Assembly: GCA_902532525.1 (NCBI GenBank)
Contig: CACAIK010000004.1
Span: forward strand, 1 to 64,000
DNA length: 64,000 bases
Origin: an uncultured Pelagibacteraceae bacterium
GTDB lineage: Bacteria > Pseudomonadota > Alphaproteobacteria > Pelagibacterales > Pelagibacteraceae
Direction: 5' to 3'
Positions 8,553 through 17,085 of the stretch are shown piece by piece. A program made the position numbers and the translations under genes. Below the pieces are notes generated by a model. That model saw only the letters and a program-made list of their open reading frames with translations, made no database searches and had not been told where the DNA came from. Numbering within the stretch: position 1 is the first letter of the stretch; every line of letters begins with the position of its first letter.

Positions 8553-9317
8553 CGACCAACCTCCATCTATAATAAAATTTTGCCCTGTAACATAATTTGA
8601 TGAGTCATTAATTAAATAATTTATAATACCTTTTAAATCACTATTATTTGCCATTCTCTTGAGAGTAGTAAATTTTTCATAATTCTTTTTGAAATATTTG
8701 GGTTGTTTTGCATCCAAACCACCAGGAGAGATACAATTAATTCTAATATTTTTTGGTACAATTGATGCAAAATATTTGGTTAAATAAATTACACCTGCTT
8801 TAGAAACTCCGTAAATTAAAGGACTATTTATTTTAGAGTTTCCGTAAATAAAATGTTTTGGTGGCTTTATTCCATAAATAGAAGATATGTTTATTATTCT
8901 ACCTATTTTTTTTTTATCCATTATTTTTAAAATCTCTCTTGTAATTTTTATATTTGAAATAATATTTATTCCTAAAACATTATTCCAATCTCTATATGTT
9001 TGTTTATCAAAAGGTTTTAGGCAATTAGCGGCTGCATTATTTATTAAAACATCTATTTTTCTGTATTTATCTTTAATTTTTTTAATAAAAATATTTATGT
9101 TTTTTTCACTACTCAAATTAACTCTAAATTCATCTATTTGACTAATATTATATTTGTTTGATTTTGTTAAACTTAAAAGTTTACTTTTGTACCTTGATGT
9201 TATTACTACTTGATAATTATTTTCTAAAAGTGTCGTCAATATTTGTCTTCCGTATCCTTGTCCAGCACCCCCAATTATTAAACAAATTTTTTTTTTATTT
9301 TTTTTCATATCTTCCAT
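8544..9317 (-). CDS. SDR oxidoreductase, PtmA-like
   Basis: This 257-residue SDR has a slightly altered nucleotide-binding loop (GGAGQGYG near residues 16-23), NNAAANC, a catalytic serine in INISSIYG, and YGVSK with the catalytic Tyr/Lys. The stretch SSIYG...INSPLIYGVSKAG...RINCISPGG resembles PtmA-type reductases found in flagellin-glycosylation and legionaminate loci. It is the last gene of a minus-strand set with the PseC-like and aldo/keto reductase genes. It overlaps the upstream reductase by 13 bp, so it is probably cotranscribed. A reduction of a sugar-nucleotide intermediate is likely. The precise substrate is not known. Confidence 0.75.
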   Translation of the reverse strand: MEDMKKNKKKICLIIGGAGQGYGRQILTTLLENNYQVVITSRYKSKLLSLTKSNKYNISQIDEFRVNLSSEKNINIFIKKIKDKYRKIDVLINNAAANCLKPFDKQTYRDWNNVLGINIISNIKITREILKIMDKKKIGRIINISSIYGIKPPKHFIYGNSKINSPLIYGVSKAGVIYLTKYFASIVPKNIRINCISPGGLDAKQPKYFKKNYEKFTTLKRMANNSDLKGIINYLINDSSNYVTGQNFIIDGGWSLN

Positions 9318-10165
9318 TTATATGGACTAAGAAATTTATCATTATTTAATTTAATTTTAAGAATTTTATTTATGACATCTTTTTTTTCTTTGGTACTTCT
9401 GATATTTAAATTTTCTTTTAACTGATTTATATTATTAACACCAACTATAACATTATCTATATATTTTAATCCATTAACCCAAATAAAAGATAATTCATAT
9501 AACTTAATTTGTTTATAATTTTTTAATATATCTGTTATTTTATCTAATATAATTTTAGTTTTTTTGTCATAAAAACGGTATTTTTTTAAAAAAAACATCC
9601 CCTGAAAAAAAACTGATCTTGCATATATTTTTATATTTTTTTTCTTACAGTAACTTATAGTTTTTTTCTCAATAAATCTTCTATCAAAAATATTTATTGG
9701 TATTTGAATAATTGAAATATTTTTTAATTTACTGATATATTTTAAATCATAAACTCTATGGAAAGATACTCCAATCTCTTTAATTTTATACCTCTTACAA
9801 AGTGTAAATACTATTCTGCGTTTATCTTTATTTAGATAATCTTTAAAGTAATGAAAATATAATACTTTAGGTGGTTTACCCAACCTTTTGATCATTGATT
9901 TTATTTGTTCCTCAACTTGAAATTTGCTTTTAATTGAAATTTTCGTGTGAATATTCCATCTTTGTTGTTTTTGTTTTTTTATATATTCACCTATTATTTT
10001 TTCACTATTTGGATAATTGATCGAAGTATCAATGGTATTTATATTGTTTTTAAAACAAAAACTTAAAAGCTTAAAACATTCATGAGCTCTTAATTTTTTT
10101 TTATTTGATATACCATAATTACTTCCTATCTGTGCACCCCCCAAAATAATTTTATTTTTGTACAT
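9305..10165 (-). CDS. Aldo/keto reductase family protein
   Basis: This 286-residue protein resembles aldo/keto reductases with a TIM-barrel fold. It has GGAQIGSNYG at the N-terminus, NTIDTSINYP with the catalytic Asp/Tyr region near residues 40-50, and a conserved lysine in IHTKI. Members of this subgroup lie in surface-sugar loci beside PseC-like aminotransferases and cytidylyltransferases, as here. The usual role is NADPH-dependent reduction of a carbonyl. The N-terminal residues overlap the PseC-like gene end by 14 bp and the C-terminus overlaps the SDR gene, which indicates a tightly coupled three-gene operon. The substrate is unassigned. Confidence 0.75.
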   Translation of the reverse strand: MYKNKIILGGAQIGSNYGISNKKKLRAHECFKLLSFCFKNNINTIDTSINYPNSEKIIGEYIKKQKQQRWNIHTKISIKSKFQVEEQIKSMIKRLGKPPKVLYFHYFKDYLNKDKRRIVFTLCKRYKIKEIGVSFHRVYDLKYISKLKNISIIQIPINIFDRRFIEKKTISYCKKKNIKIYARSVFFQGMFFLKKYRFYDKKTKIILDKITDILKNYKQIKLYELSFIWVNGLKYIDNVIVGVNNINQLKENLNIRSTKEKKDVINKILKIKLNNDKFLSPYKWKI

Positions 10166-11324
10166 ATTTTTTTAATAATCTAATAAATTTCAGTTGTTCT
10201 TTTTTTTTTAAACCTACATAATTGGGAATGGAGAACACATCATCATAAAATTTATTTGTATTAGGAAAATCATTTTCTTTAAATTTATATTTATCTTTAT
10301 AATATGGGTGTTTATAAATAGGTATATAGTGAACTTGAAGCTTAAAACCACTTTTAAAAAAGTAATTGAAAAATTTAATTTTATTTAATTTTAATTTTTT
10401 AAAATTAATTCTTAGAGGGTATAAATGATATGCATGTGAAGTATTAGAAATTTTTTTTGGAGTATGTATATAATCTATATTTCTAAGTGTATCGTCGTAA
10501 ATGCTTGCAATTTTCTTCCTAATTTTAACAAATTTATTTAATTTTTTAAGTTGTGAAATACCTAGCGCACAATTAATGTCTGATATCCTAAAGTTTAGTG
10601 ATAGGTCTTGAACTTCATAGTACCAATTGGGGACGTTTTTTTTCTTTCTAAAATTACTTCTATTTCTCTCTATACCATGAGATCTTAGAATATTGACTTT
10701 ATCAGAAATATCTTTTTTATTTGTCAAAATTGATCCTCCTTCACCTGTAGTTATATTTTTTACAGGATGATAACTCTGACAAACTAGATCAGCATATTTT
10801 GAAGCGTATCCCAGTGAGCTATTATATTTTGCACCCATGGAGTGACAATTATCATTTATTACTTGGAATTCATATTTGTTAGCTAAATATCTAATACTTT
10901 CCCAATCACATGGTTGCCCAGCGTAGTCTACTGCAATCAAACCCCTAACTAATTTATTTTTTTTTCTTAGATTAATGATTTTATTTTCTAATTTATTAGG
11001 ATCTATGCAATTATCTAATTCATTTATATCTACTAGTTCTGTAATCCCACCTACAGACTCAATTGCATTTGCTGAAGCAATAAACGTATTTGGTGTTGTA
11101 ATAATTATATCATTTTTGCTCCAACCTAAAGATTTACAGCCAATATATAGAGCTGCAGTTCCATTAGAAACAGCAAATGCATATTTTGCATTGAAGTAAT
11201 TTTTTAAGTCTTTCTCGAACTTTTTGACGAAATCTCCTTGAGTTATTAAATCAGAATTAAGTGATTTAATTACTAATTTGATATCGTTTTTGTCAATATT
11301 TTGTCTTGAGTAATTAATTTTCAT
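10152..11324 (-). CDS. pseC: UDP-4-keto-6-deoxy-sugar aminotransferase, PseC-like
   Basis: This 390-residue protein is a DegT/DnrJ/EryC1/StrS aminotransferase. The opening YSRQNIDKNDIKLVIKSL and DLITQG are typical of PseC. PLP-binding features include SNGTAAL near residues 53-59, DNCHSMG at 158-164, and Lys189 in YHPVKNITTGEGG as the Schiff-base lysine. PseC adds an amino group to C4 of the PseB product, using glutamate. It is the first gene of a minus-strand operon with the aldo/keto reductase and the PtmA-like SDR, and diverges from the PhyH-type gene across 95 bp. I am confident of the family and fairly confident of the PseC subgroup. Confidence 0.85.
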   Translation of the reverse strand: MKINYSRQNIDKNDIKLVIKSLNSDLITQGDFVKKFEKDLKNYFNAKYAFAVSNGTAALYIGCKSLGWSKNDIIITTPNTFIASANAIESVGGITELVDINELDNCIDPNKLENKIINLRKKNKLVRGLIAVDYAGQPCDWESIRYLANKYEFQVINDNCHSMGAKYNSSLGYASKYADLVCQSYHPVKNITTGEGGSILTNKKDISDKVNILRSHGIERNRSNFRKKKNVPNWYYEVQDLSLNFRISDINCALGISQLKKLNKFVKIRKKIASIYDDTLRNIDYIHTPKKISNTSHAYHLYPLRINFKKLKLNKIKFFNYFFKSGFKLQVHYIPIYKHPYYKDKYKFKENDFPNTNKFYDDVFSIPNYVGLKKKEQLKFIRLLKKYVQK

Positions 11325-11419
11325 TTTTTTAATTTTAGTTTTTCTATGATAAATAAATTGATTTAATTATCAATTACTATTAAGTGTAGAAACCATATTA
11401 TAACAATATTAATAAATAT
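11325..11419. promoter_or_regulatory. Divergent intergenic region with inverted repeat
   Basis: This 95-bp gap separates the divergent pseC-like and PhyH-type starts and must carry at least one promoter for each. It contains an inverted repeat with 7-bp arms, AATTGAT at 11,356-11,362 and ATCAATT at 11,369-11,375, separated by 6 bp. The position fits an operator, but such arms arise easily in A+T-rich DNA. No clear -35/-10 pair could be chosen by eye. Confidence 0.35.
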
Positions 11420-12148
11420 ATGTCAAAAATTGATCTATTTAAAAAAAATGGATTTATAGTGCTCAGGAATATTATTGATAAAAAAATAATTAACGAGTGT
11501 TTAAAAACTGCAAAAAAAATAAATCCCAAAAATTTTACAAAAAATAAATATGTAATTTTCGATGAAGCCAAAAACAAAAAAAAATACTTAAAATATTTTC
11601 AGCATATTGAAATATTTTTTCCGGAATTTTATAAATTACAAAATCAAAAAATTCTTGAAATTTCAAAAAACTTGTTTAATCAAAATACATATTTTTGTTC
11701 AATGGGTTTGCATAATAAAGCTCCTTCTCAAGGTACCTCAACACCTTTTCATCAGGATAACTTTTTTAACAGGAAAAAACCCCCATTCGAATTAACCGCT
11801 TACATACCACTTGAAAAACAAGACAAAACTAATGGTTCAATTATTTACGTAAAGGGTTCACATAAAAAAGGTGTTTTGAAACATGTTCCAAGTAACGCAA
11901 AAGCTTTTTCGGCCACATTACAAGACTTCAAATCAGTAAAAAAAAATAAAATTTATAGAACTAGATTAAATAAAGGTGATATAATTTTTCATCATACTAA
12001 TGTTATTCATGGAGCAGAAAAAAATAATTCAAAAAGTAAAACTAGATTTGCTGTTTCTGTGAGTATAGTTGGTATAAAATCAAAAATTGATAATAAATTG
12101 AATAAAATTTATCAAAAGTTTTTAAAATCTAATAGAAAATTATCTTAA
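11420..12148 (+). CDS. PhyH-type Fe(II)/2-oxoglutarate dioxygenase
   Basis: This 242-residue protein resembles the phytanoyl-CoA dioxygenase family. The iron-binding triad is visible as His111-x-Asp113 (HQD) and His197 (IHGAE), with Arg209 placed to hold 2-oxoglutarate. NGSIIYVKGSHKKG near residues 138-151 is also typical. Family members hydroxylate many small molecules, including sugars and polyketides, in biosynthetic clusters. Here it leads a + strand operon with the SpsF-like gene, whose start overlaps its stop region, so it may hydroxylate a sugar or an acyl group of the glycan. The substrate is unknown. Confidence 0.8.
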   Translation: MSKIDLFKKNGFIVLRNIIDKKIINECLKTAKKINPKNFTKNKYVIFDEAKNKKKYLKYFQHIEIFFPEFYKLQNQKILEISKNLFNQNTYFCSMGLHNKAPSQGTSTPFHQDNFFNRKKPPFELTAYIPLEKQDKTNGSIIYVKGSHKKGVLKHVPSNAKAFSATLQDFKSVKKNKIYRTRLNKGDIIFHHTNVIHGAEKNNSKSKTRFAVSVSIVGIKSKIDNKLNKIYQKFLKSNRKLS

Positions 12149-12898
12149 ATGATAAATGCCACATTGGAGGCCAGGTTAGGCTCTAAACGATTTCCAAATA
12201 AATTGTTTAGAAATCTTGGTAAAATAACCTTCTTGCAATTTCAAGTAAAGAGAATTTTAAAATCTAAACATTTAAAAAAATTAATAATTGCAACAACTAA
12301 AAAAAAACAAGATAAAAAAATTTTAAATTTATCGAAAAAATTAAAAATCGATTGTTATTCTGGAGAAAGTGAAAATGTTCTTAAACGTATTTATAATATA
12401 CATAAAAAAAATAAAACAAAAGTATTAGTGAGATTATGTGGTGATAACCCATTTCAAGATCCAAAAATGATCGATGATGCAATAAAGATCTATTTGAAAG
12501 GCAAATATGATATAGTTTGTTATGGTGGTCCTCCAGGTATAAGAAAAATACCTTATGGTTTCGATATTGAGGTATTATCTTTTGATTTGCTTGCTTTAGC
12601 TTTTAAGAAAGCTAGAAAAAAAATTCACTTAGAACATCCAACAAAGTATTTGTATGATAAAGAAAAAAATTTAAAAATAAATTATCTTAGACCTAAGAAC
12701 AAAAAATTTTTTGAACCTAAAATGACTTTTGCTTTAGATTATCCTGATCAAGAAAAATTTTTGAATAGTGTTCTGTTGGCTGTAAAAGATAAAAATGCCA
12801 GCTATAAAAAGATAATTACTACAGTAAAAAGAACGAAAAAATTAAATCACATGGCTAAAATTTTAACAAAAAAATATGTATTGAAAAGGAAATTTTAA
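12149..12898 (+). CDS. SpsF-like cytidylyltransferase family protein
   Basis: This 249-residue protein has the nucleotidyltransferase N-terminal motif EARLGSKRFPNK near residues 7-18 and VRLCGDNPFQDPKMID near 94-109, as in SpsF/COG1861 CMP-sugar synthases. These enzymes activate a sugar acid or other sugar with CTP. A nonulosonate synthase (PseI/NeuB) would usually accompany such a gene, but none is present in this window. The N-terminal loop is slightly unlike the classical R-x-G-S-x-R-x-P pattern because RLGSKRFP follows an unusual NATLEA start. The family call is good and the substrate is uncertain. Confidence 0.7.
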   Translation: MINATLEARLGSKRFPNKLFRNLGKITFLQFQVKRILKSKHLKKLIIATTKKKQDKKILNLSKKLKIDCYSGESENVLKRIYNIHKKNKTKVLVRLCGDNPFQDPKMIDDAIKIYLKGKYDIVCYGGPPGIRKIPYGFDIEVLSFDLLALAFKKARKKIHLEHPTKYLYDKEKNLKINYLRPKNKKFFEPKMTFALDYPDQEKFLNSVLLAVKDKNASYKKIITTVKRTKKLNHMAKILTKKYVLKRKF

Positions 12899-12902
12899 TT
12901 AA

Positions 12903-14624
12903 ATGTTGAATAATTACAAAAAAATTATTTCCCTTTTAACACTAAAAGAAAAAACTTTATATAAATTTTTAATAATTTTAATTTTAATTGGAGGCATTAT
13001 AGAGATTTTGTCTTTAACACTTGCATACCAAATAATAAGAATTTTTTCGCTTGGAAATGAATTTTTACAGGATAGCTTTACAAATATTATTAAAAATTTT
13101 TACGAAATTAATAATTTTAACGATATTTTATTAATTTCCTCTTTTTTATTACTAATTATATTTTTAATAAAATTAGTTTACTTGTTATTTCAAAATTTTT
13201 ATCAAAATAAATTTATATTTAATCTTCAGTCAAATTTGATCTCGAGGCTATATAATATGTATTTAAATCAAGATTATTCTTATCATTTAAAATCTAGCTC
13301 GCCAAGGATGATAAGAAACTTAAAAGATGAAATTAGTTTATTTTGTGTTGGTGTTGTTCAGCCATTAATAAGTATAATTCTTGAAGTATTTTTAATTTTA
13401 CTCATATTCATTTTAATTCTATATATTGAACCAATTATAGTCATATCATCAATAAGTTTTTTAATTTTTTTATCAGTAATTTATTTTTTTATAATTAAAC
13501 AAAAGCTCTCAAATTTTGGATTAGAACGACAAAATTTAACTGAAAGAATACTTAAAATTATTCAAGAAGGGATTAATGGTATTAGAGACATTAAAATATT
13601 TAGCAAAGAAATTTTTTTTGTTGATTTCTTAAAACAAAGAACCAATCGTATGGCAACTGTCAGCACCTATTTGATTACTCTTCAACAATTTCCAAGAATT
13701 GCTTTAGAATTTCTTATAATATTAGTCTTTGTATCATTGGTATTAATCACTGATATAAACGAAAAAAACTATTCTAACACAATTAAAACAATTGGATTGT
13801 TTGCCATTGCGTCTTTTAGAATGCTACCATCAATTAATAAAATTTTAATGTCTCTACAAAATATAAGGACACATTTTCCTGCTGTTAATGTTTTAAATCA
13901 AGAACTGAATTTAGAGAAAGTTACAGAATACAATCAAATATATGAAAATGATGTGAAATTTAATAATACTATTGAATTAAAAAATATTAATTTTAAATAT
14001 TCCCCTGAGAGAAAATTTGAATTTCAAAATTTTAATTTAACAATTAATAAAAATCAGATGATTGGCCTAATAGGTATATCAGGTTCTGGTAAATCAACTT
14101 TAGTAGATTTATTGGTAGGTTTGCTAAAACCAGATGATGGAGAAGTTAAAGTTGATAATGAAAGTATAAAAAGCAATCTAAGAAGCTGGAGGTCTAAAAT
14201 AGGATATGTATCACAATCAACATATCTAATGGATGAAAGCCTTGAAAATAATATTGCCTATAACTTAAACAGTGATGCAATTGATAGTAAAAGAATTAAT
14301 GAAGTAATTGAATTGGCAGAGTTAAACGAATTAGTTACAAATTTACCTAATTCTACAAAGACAATAGTTGGAGAAAGAGGATCGCAGCTTTCAGGAGGAC
14401 AAATTCAAAGAATAGGTATCGCAAGAGCTTTATATAGAAATCCAGATATTTTAATTTTAGATGAGGCAACAAGTTCTTTAGATATAAATACTGAAAGCAA
14501 AATTATAAATACTATAAAAAAATTTAAAGGAAAAAAAACAATAATTATAATATCTCATAGACAATCATCCGTTGTTCATTGTGATAAGATCTACGAAATT
14601 AAAAACGGAAAATTAATATATTGA
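12903..14624 (+). CDS. ABC transporter, fused membrane and ATPase domains
   Basis: This 573-residue half-transporter has about six membrane segments in residues 1-330 and an ATPase domain after about 345. The Walker A motif is GISGSGKST near residue 391, the signature LSGGQIQRIGIARAL begins near 496, and Walker B LILDEATSSLD is near 518, followed by the H-loop in ISHR. The organisation matches exporters such as MsbA and the glycan flippase PglK. In a glycan locus a lipid-linked oligosaccharide flippase is the most likely role. Protein or lipid export is the alternative. It overlaps the next reading frame by 4 bp if that gene starts at TTG. Confidence 0.88.
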   Translation: MLNNYKKIISLLTLKEKTLYKFLIILILIGGIIEILSLTLAYQIIRIFSLGNEFLQDSFTNIIKNFYEINNFNDILLISSFLLLIIFLIKLVYLLFQNFYQNKFIFNLQSNLISRLYNMYLNQDYSYHLKSSSPRMIRNLKDEISLFCVGVVQPLISIILEVFLILLIFILILYIEPIIVISSISFLIFLSVIYFFIIKQKLSNFGLERQNLTERILKIIQEGINGIRDIKIFSKEIFFVDFLKQRTNRMATVSTYLITLQQFPRIALEFLIILVFVSLVLITDINEKNYSNTIKTIGLFAIASFRMLPSINKILMSLQNIRTHFPAVNVLNQELNLEKVTEYNQIYENDVKFNNTIELKNINFKYSPERKFEFQNFNLTINKNQMIGLIGISGSGKSTLVDLLVGLLKPDDGEVKVDNESIKSNLRSWRSKIGYVSQSTYLMDESLENNIAYNLNSDAIDSKRINEVIELAELNELVTNLPNSTKTIVGERGSQLSGGQIQRIGIARALYRNPDILILDEATSSLDINTESKIINTIKKFKGKKTIIIISHRQSSVVHCDKIYEIKNGKLIY

Positions 14625-15814
14625 CTTTCATGAATAGTATTCTTGTTCTTATAAATTTGGATAACAAAAATACTTATGAGTTTGAAAAAAAAAATTTAAC
14701 AAATTTATCTAATTATTTACAAAAAATAATTATTATAAATGTAGGGAAAATATTGGGTAATAACAAACTAAACATAAATCATAATTTTAACGAAAAATTT
14801 GAGGTTTTAAACCCTGTAAACTATAATGAATTGTATAAATTATTGAAATTTTACAATATCCCAATTTTATATTGTCTATCTCTAGATTTACAGTTCTTTA
14901 AGATTAACTTTTTTCTTGCAAAATTAAAAAATAAAAAATTTGTTATAAGCAATCTGGGATATCAACCACAAAATTTTAATTATGTAAATCAAACTTTTAT
15001 AAATAATTTTATTTTTTTTTTCAAATTTAGAATAAATTATTATTTAAAAAGGTTATTGTTACTTTTTGGAATATTTCCAAAAATTGACTATTTTTTTGAA
15101 TCAAGCCAATACATTATCGATAATATAAACCAAGGGTTAAGTAAAAAATTAGATGCTTTAAATTTTGGAGTTAATTTTTCTTATTATAAAAATGTTATAA
15201 AAATTAATAGCAGGGTATGGGATAATCATTTTTATAAGAAGTTTGAGCAAACTGAGGAATATATAGTTTTTATTGACGGAATGATTTTTGATCATCCAGA
15301 CAGAATTATGAGAGAAGGTCCTGTAAATTTAAAAAATCGTAATAATTATTATCAACAAATTAATAAATTATTGATCCATCTATCTGAGAAGTATAAGAAA
15401 GAGGTTATTATTTGTTTGCACCCAAAAAATAATTTATCTGAAAATAACAAAGATTTTAAAAAATTTAAATGTATTAAGTTTCAAACAGACAAGTATATCA
15501 ATAGATCGTATATCGTATTATTTCATGAAGGAAGCTCAATAATCGAAGCAGTACTACTGAAAAAAAAAATAATTAATATTGATGGAAAAAGTCTTGGTCC
15601 CTATATAAATAATAGGGCCAAATTATATAGAGATCTTTTAAACTTAAAAAAAGTGGATTTAGATAATTATCTAATCGATATAGAAAATATTAAAGATAAA
15701 GATTTTAATAATCTCTCAAATTTTGAAGAGTATATTAAAAAAAATATAGTATTCGACAAAGGTGTATCTGGAGCTTATCAAATTATTAATCATTTAAAAA
15801 ATAAAGATATTTAA
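14621..15814 (+). CDS. Unrecognised protein of the glycan locus, possible transferase
   Basis: I do not recognise this protein. It is 397 residues from a TTG overlapping the previous stop, or 394 from ATG at 14,630, which would give the cleaner start MNSILVLINLD. The C-terminal half has ICLHPKNN near residue 266 and LFHEGSSIIEAVLLKKKIINIDG near 306-328. These resemble the HP motif and the terminal EGSS...EA...K nucleotide-binding block of glycosyltransferase-B and polyol-phosphate transferase folds. A role as a transferase adding a group to the surface polymer is plausible. It is the last gene before the regulator and probably belongs to the operon starting at 11,420. Confidence 0.5.
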   Translation: MTFMNSILVLINLDNKNTYEFEKKNLTNLSNYLQKIIIINVGKILGNNKLNINHNFNEKFEVLNPVNYNELYKLLKFYNIPILYCLSLDLQFFKINFFLAKLKNKKFVISNLGYQPQNFNYVNQTFINNFIFFFKFRINYYLKRLLLLFGIFPKIDYFFESSQYIIDNINQGLSKKLDALNFGVNFSYYKNVIKINSRVWDNHFYKKFEQTEEYIVFIDGMIFDHPDRIMREGPVNLKNRNNYYQQINKLLIHLSEKYKKEVIICLHPKNNLSENNKDFKKFKCIKFQTDKYINRSYIVLFHEGSSIIEAVLLKKKIINIDGKSLGPYINNRAKLYRDLLNLKKVDLDNYLIDIENIKDKDFNNLSNFEEYIKKNIVFDKGVSGAYQIINHLKNKDI

Positions 15815-15833
15815 AAGAAAATTAACTATTTAC

Positions 15834-15870
15834 TGTTCATTATTTGAACGTTATGTTCAACTTATGAACA
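15834..15870. promoter_or_regulatory. Tandem palindromic operator over the regulator start codon
   Basis: Two copies of the dyad GTTCA-N5-TGAAC lie at 15,835-15,849 and 15,855-15,869, with centres 20 bp apart, close to two helical turns. Together they form a nearly perfect 16-bp inverted repeat (arms 15,834-15,849 and 15,855-15,870, two mismatches, 5-bp spacer). The start codon of the MarR-type regulator at 15,864 is inside the right copy. In DNA this A+T-rich the repeated G/C positions stand out. The simplest reading is an autorepression site. An RNA hairpin that hides the start is an alternative. Confidence 0.7.
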
Positions 15871-16175
15871 TTTTAAAAAATAATAATAAAGATCAGTTGG
15901 ACATTATGAGAAAAGTTGGAAAAAAAACAAACATGTCCCAAAGGGAATTAGCGACAGAATTAGGATTTAGCTTAGGAAAATTAAATTATTGTTTAAAAGA
16001 ATTAAGAAAAAAAGGATTTATTAAAATTAAAAATTTTAGAAATAGTAGTAGTAAATCTGATTATATGTATGCATTAACACCTGCGGGGTTAATTACAAAA
16101 AAAAGATTGATCGTAGCATTCATGAAATTAAAAATGAAAGAGTATGATGAATTAAAATTAGAAATTGATAATTAA
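15864..16175 (+). CDS. MarR family EPS-associated transcriptional regulator
   Basis: This 103-residue winged-helix protein has MSQRELATELGFSLGKLNYCLKELRKKGFIKIKNFRNS at about residues 24-61, followed by YALTPAGLITKKRL and a lysine/glutamate-rich C-terminal helix. This matches the small MarR-like regulators found in exopolysaccharide and O-antigen loci (the EPS-associated family). They are thought to control the surrounding polysaccharide genes, probably as dimers. The start lies inside a tandem GTTCA-N5-TGAAC palindrome, which suggests self-regulation and perhaps control of the radical SAM gene 3 bp downstream. It is the only regulator in the 58-kb glycan region. Confidence 0.85.
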   Translation: MNILKNNNKDQLDIMRKVGKKTNMSQRELATELGFSLGKLNYCLKELRKKGFIKIKNFRNSSSKSDYMYALTPAGLITKKRLIVAFMKLKMKEYDELKLEIDN

Positions 16176-16178
16176 ATA

Positions 16179-17081
16179 ATGAGTAATATAGGTCATAATA
16201 ATCCTCCCCTAGATCCTAAGGAAACTATACAAAAAAATATTGAGAGAAAAAAACCAATTCTAGATAGAATTCCTCAATATTTTAAATCAGTTCCACTTCC
16301 AAGTTGGATAGAGTTAAGTTTAATAGATAATTGCAATAGATCTTGTAGTTTTTGCCCAAAATCAGACGAGAAAGTTGCACCTAACACACATCAAAAAATG
16401 GAAGAAATCTTAATAGACAAATTATACAAAGATTTGAAAGATATAAATTTTCAAGGAGCATTTTGTTTTTGTGGATATGGAGAACCTATGCTGCATAAAA
16501 AAACTTTACAGTATGCTAATAAATTAGGAGAGTTAGGGGGAGTTGAAATTATAACTAATGGAGATACATTAAATGAAAAACAATTAGTTGAAATTTATCA
16601 GTCAAAAACTACTAGACTCTTAATAAGCCTTTACGATGGAGAACATCAAATAACAAAGTTTAAACAAATGATTAAAAATTCTCAAATACCTGAGGATTTT
16701 GTTATTTTAAGGGACAGATGGTATTCAGATAAAATAGACTTTGGAGTGAAATTAACAAATAGAGTAGGCACAATAGAAGTTGGAAAACAAAATGAAATAA
16801 ATGTCAAAAAAAAATGTTATTACACAAGTTATCAAGTTTTAATTGATTGGAATGGTGATGTTTTTTTATGTCCTCAAGACTGGCAAAGAAGAGTAACAAT
16901 GGGAAACATTATGCAAAGAAGTTTTTTTGATATTTGGAATGGAAAGATTTTAAATAAGTTTAGAAAAATTCACCAGACACAAAGAAATATTAACCCTTGT
17001 AATTCATGTAATGCTAATGGTGATGTTTACGGGGAGAAACATTTTTCAGCATGGAAAGAATATTATAGTCCATCTAAATAA
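16179..17081 (+). CDS. Radical SAM/SPASM-domain enzyme
   Basis: This 300-residue protein has CxxxCxxC as Cys52, Cys56 and Cys59 (NCNRSCSFCP) for the S-adenosylmethionine cluster. GYGEPML near residue 102 is the GGE-like SAM motif. The C-terminal half has KKCYYTSY, DVFLCPQDW and NPCNSCNANGD, a SPASM-like set of cysteines for auxiliary iron-sulfur clusters. Related enzymes act on peptides or on aminoglycoside-like sugars. Here, 3 bp after the EPS regulator and 4 bp before an aminotransferase, a sugar dehydrogenation or rearrangement is plausible. The reaction is unassigned. Confidence 0.8.
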   Translation: MSNIGHNNPPLDPKETIQKNIERKKPILDRIPQYFKSVPLPSWIELSLIDNCNRSCSFCPKSDEKVAPNTHQKMEEILIDKLYKDLKDINFQGAFCFCGYGEPMLHKKTLQYANKLGELGGVEIITNGDTLNEKQLVEIYQSKTTRLLISLYDGEHQITKFKQMIKNSQIPEDFVILRDRWYSDKIDFGVKLTNRVGTIEVGKQNEINVKKKCYYTSYQVLIDWNGDVFLCPQDWQRRVTMGNIMQRSFFDIWNGKILNKFRKIHQTQRNINPCNSCNANGDVYGEKHFSAWKEYYSPSK

Positions 17082-17085
17082 TTAA

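Noticed and set aside
6444-12898. A complete pseudaminic or legionaminic acid pathway
   Set aside because: PseB- and PseC-like steps are present, but the nonulosonate synthase, PseG and PseH are not.
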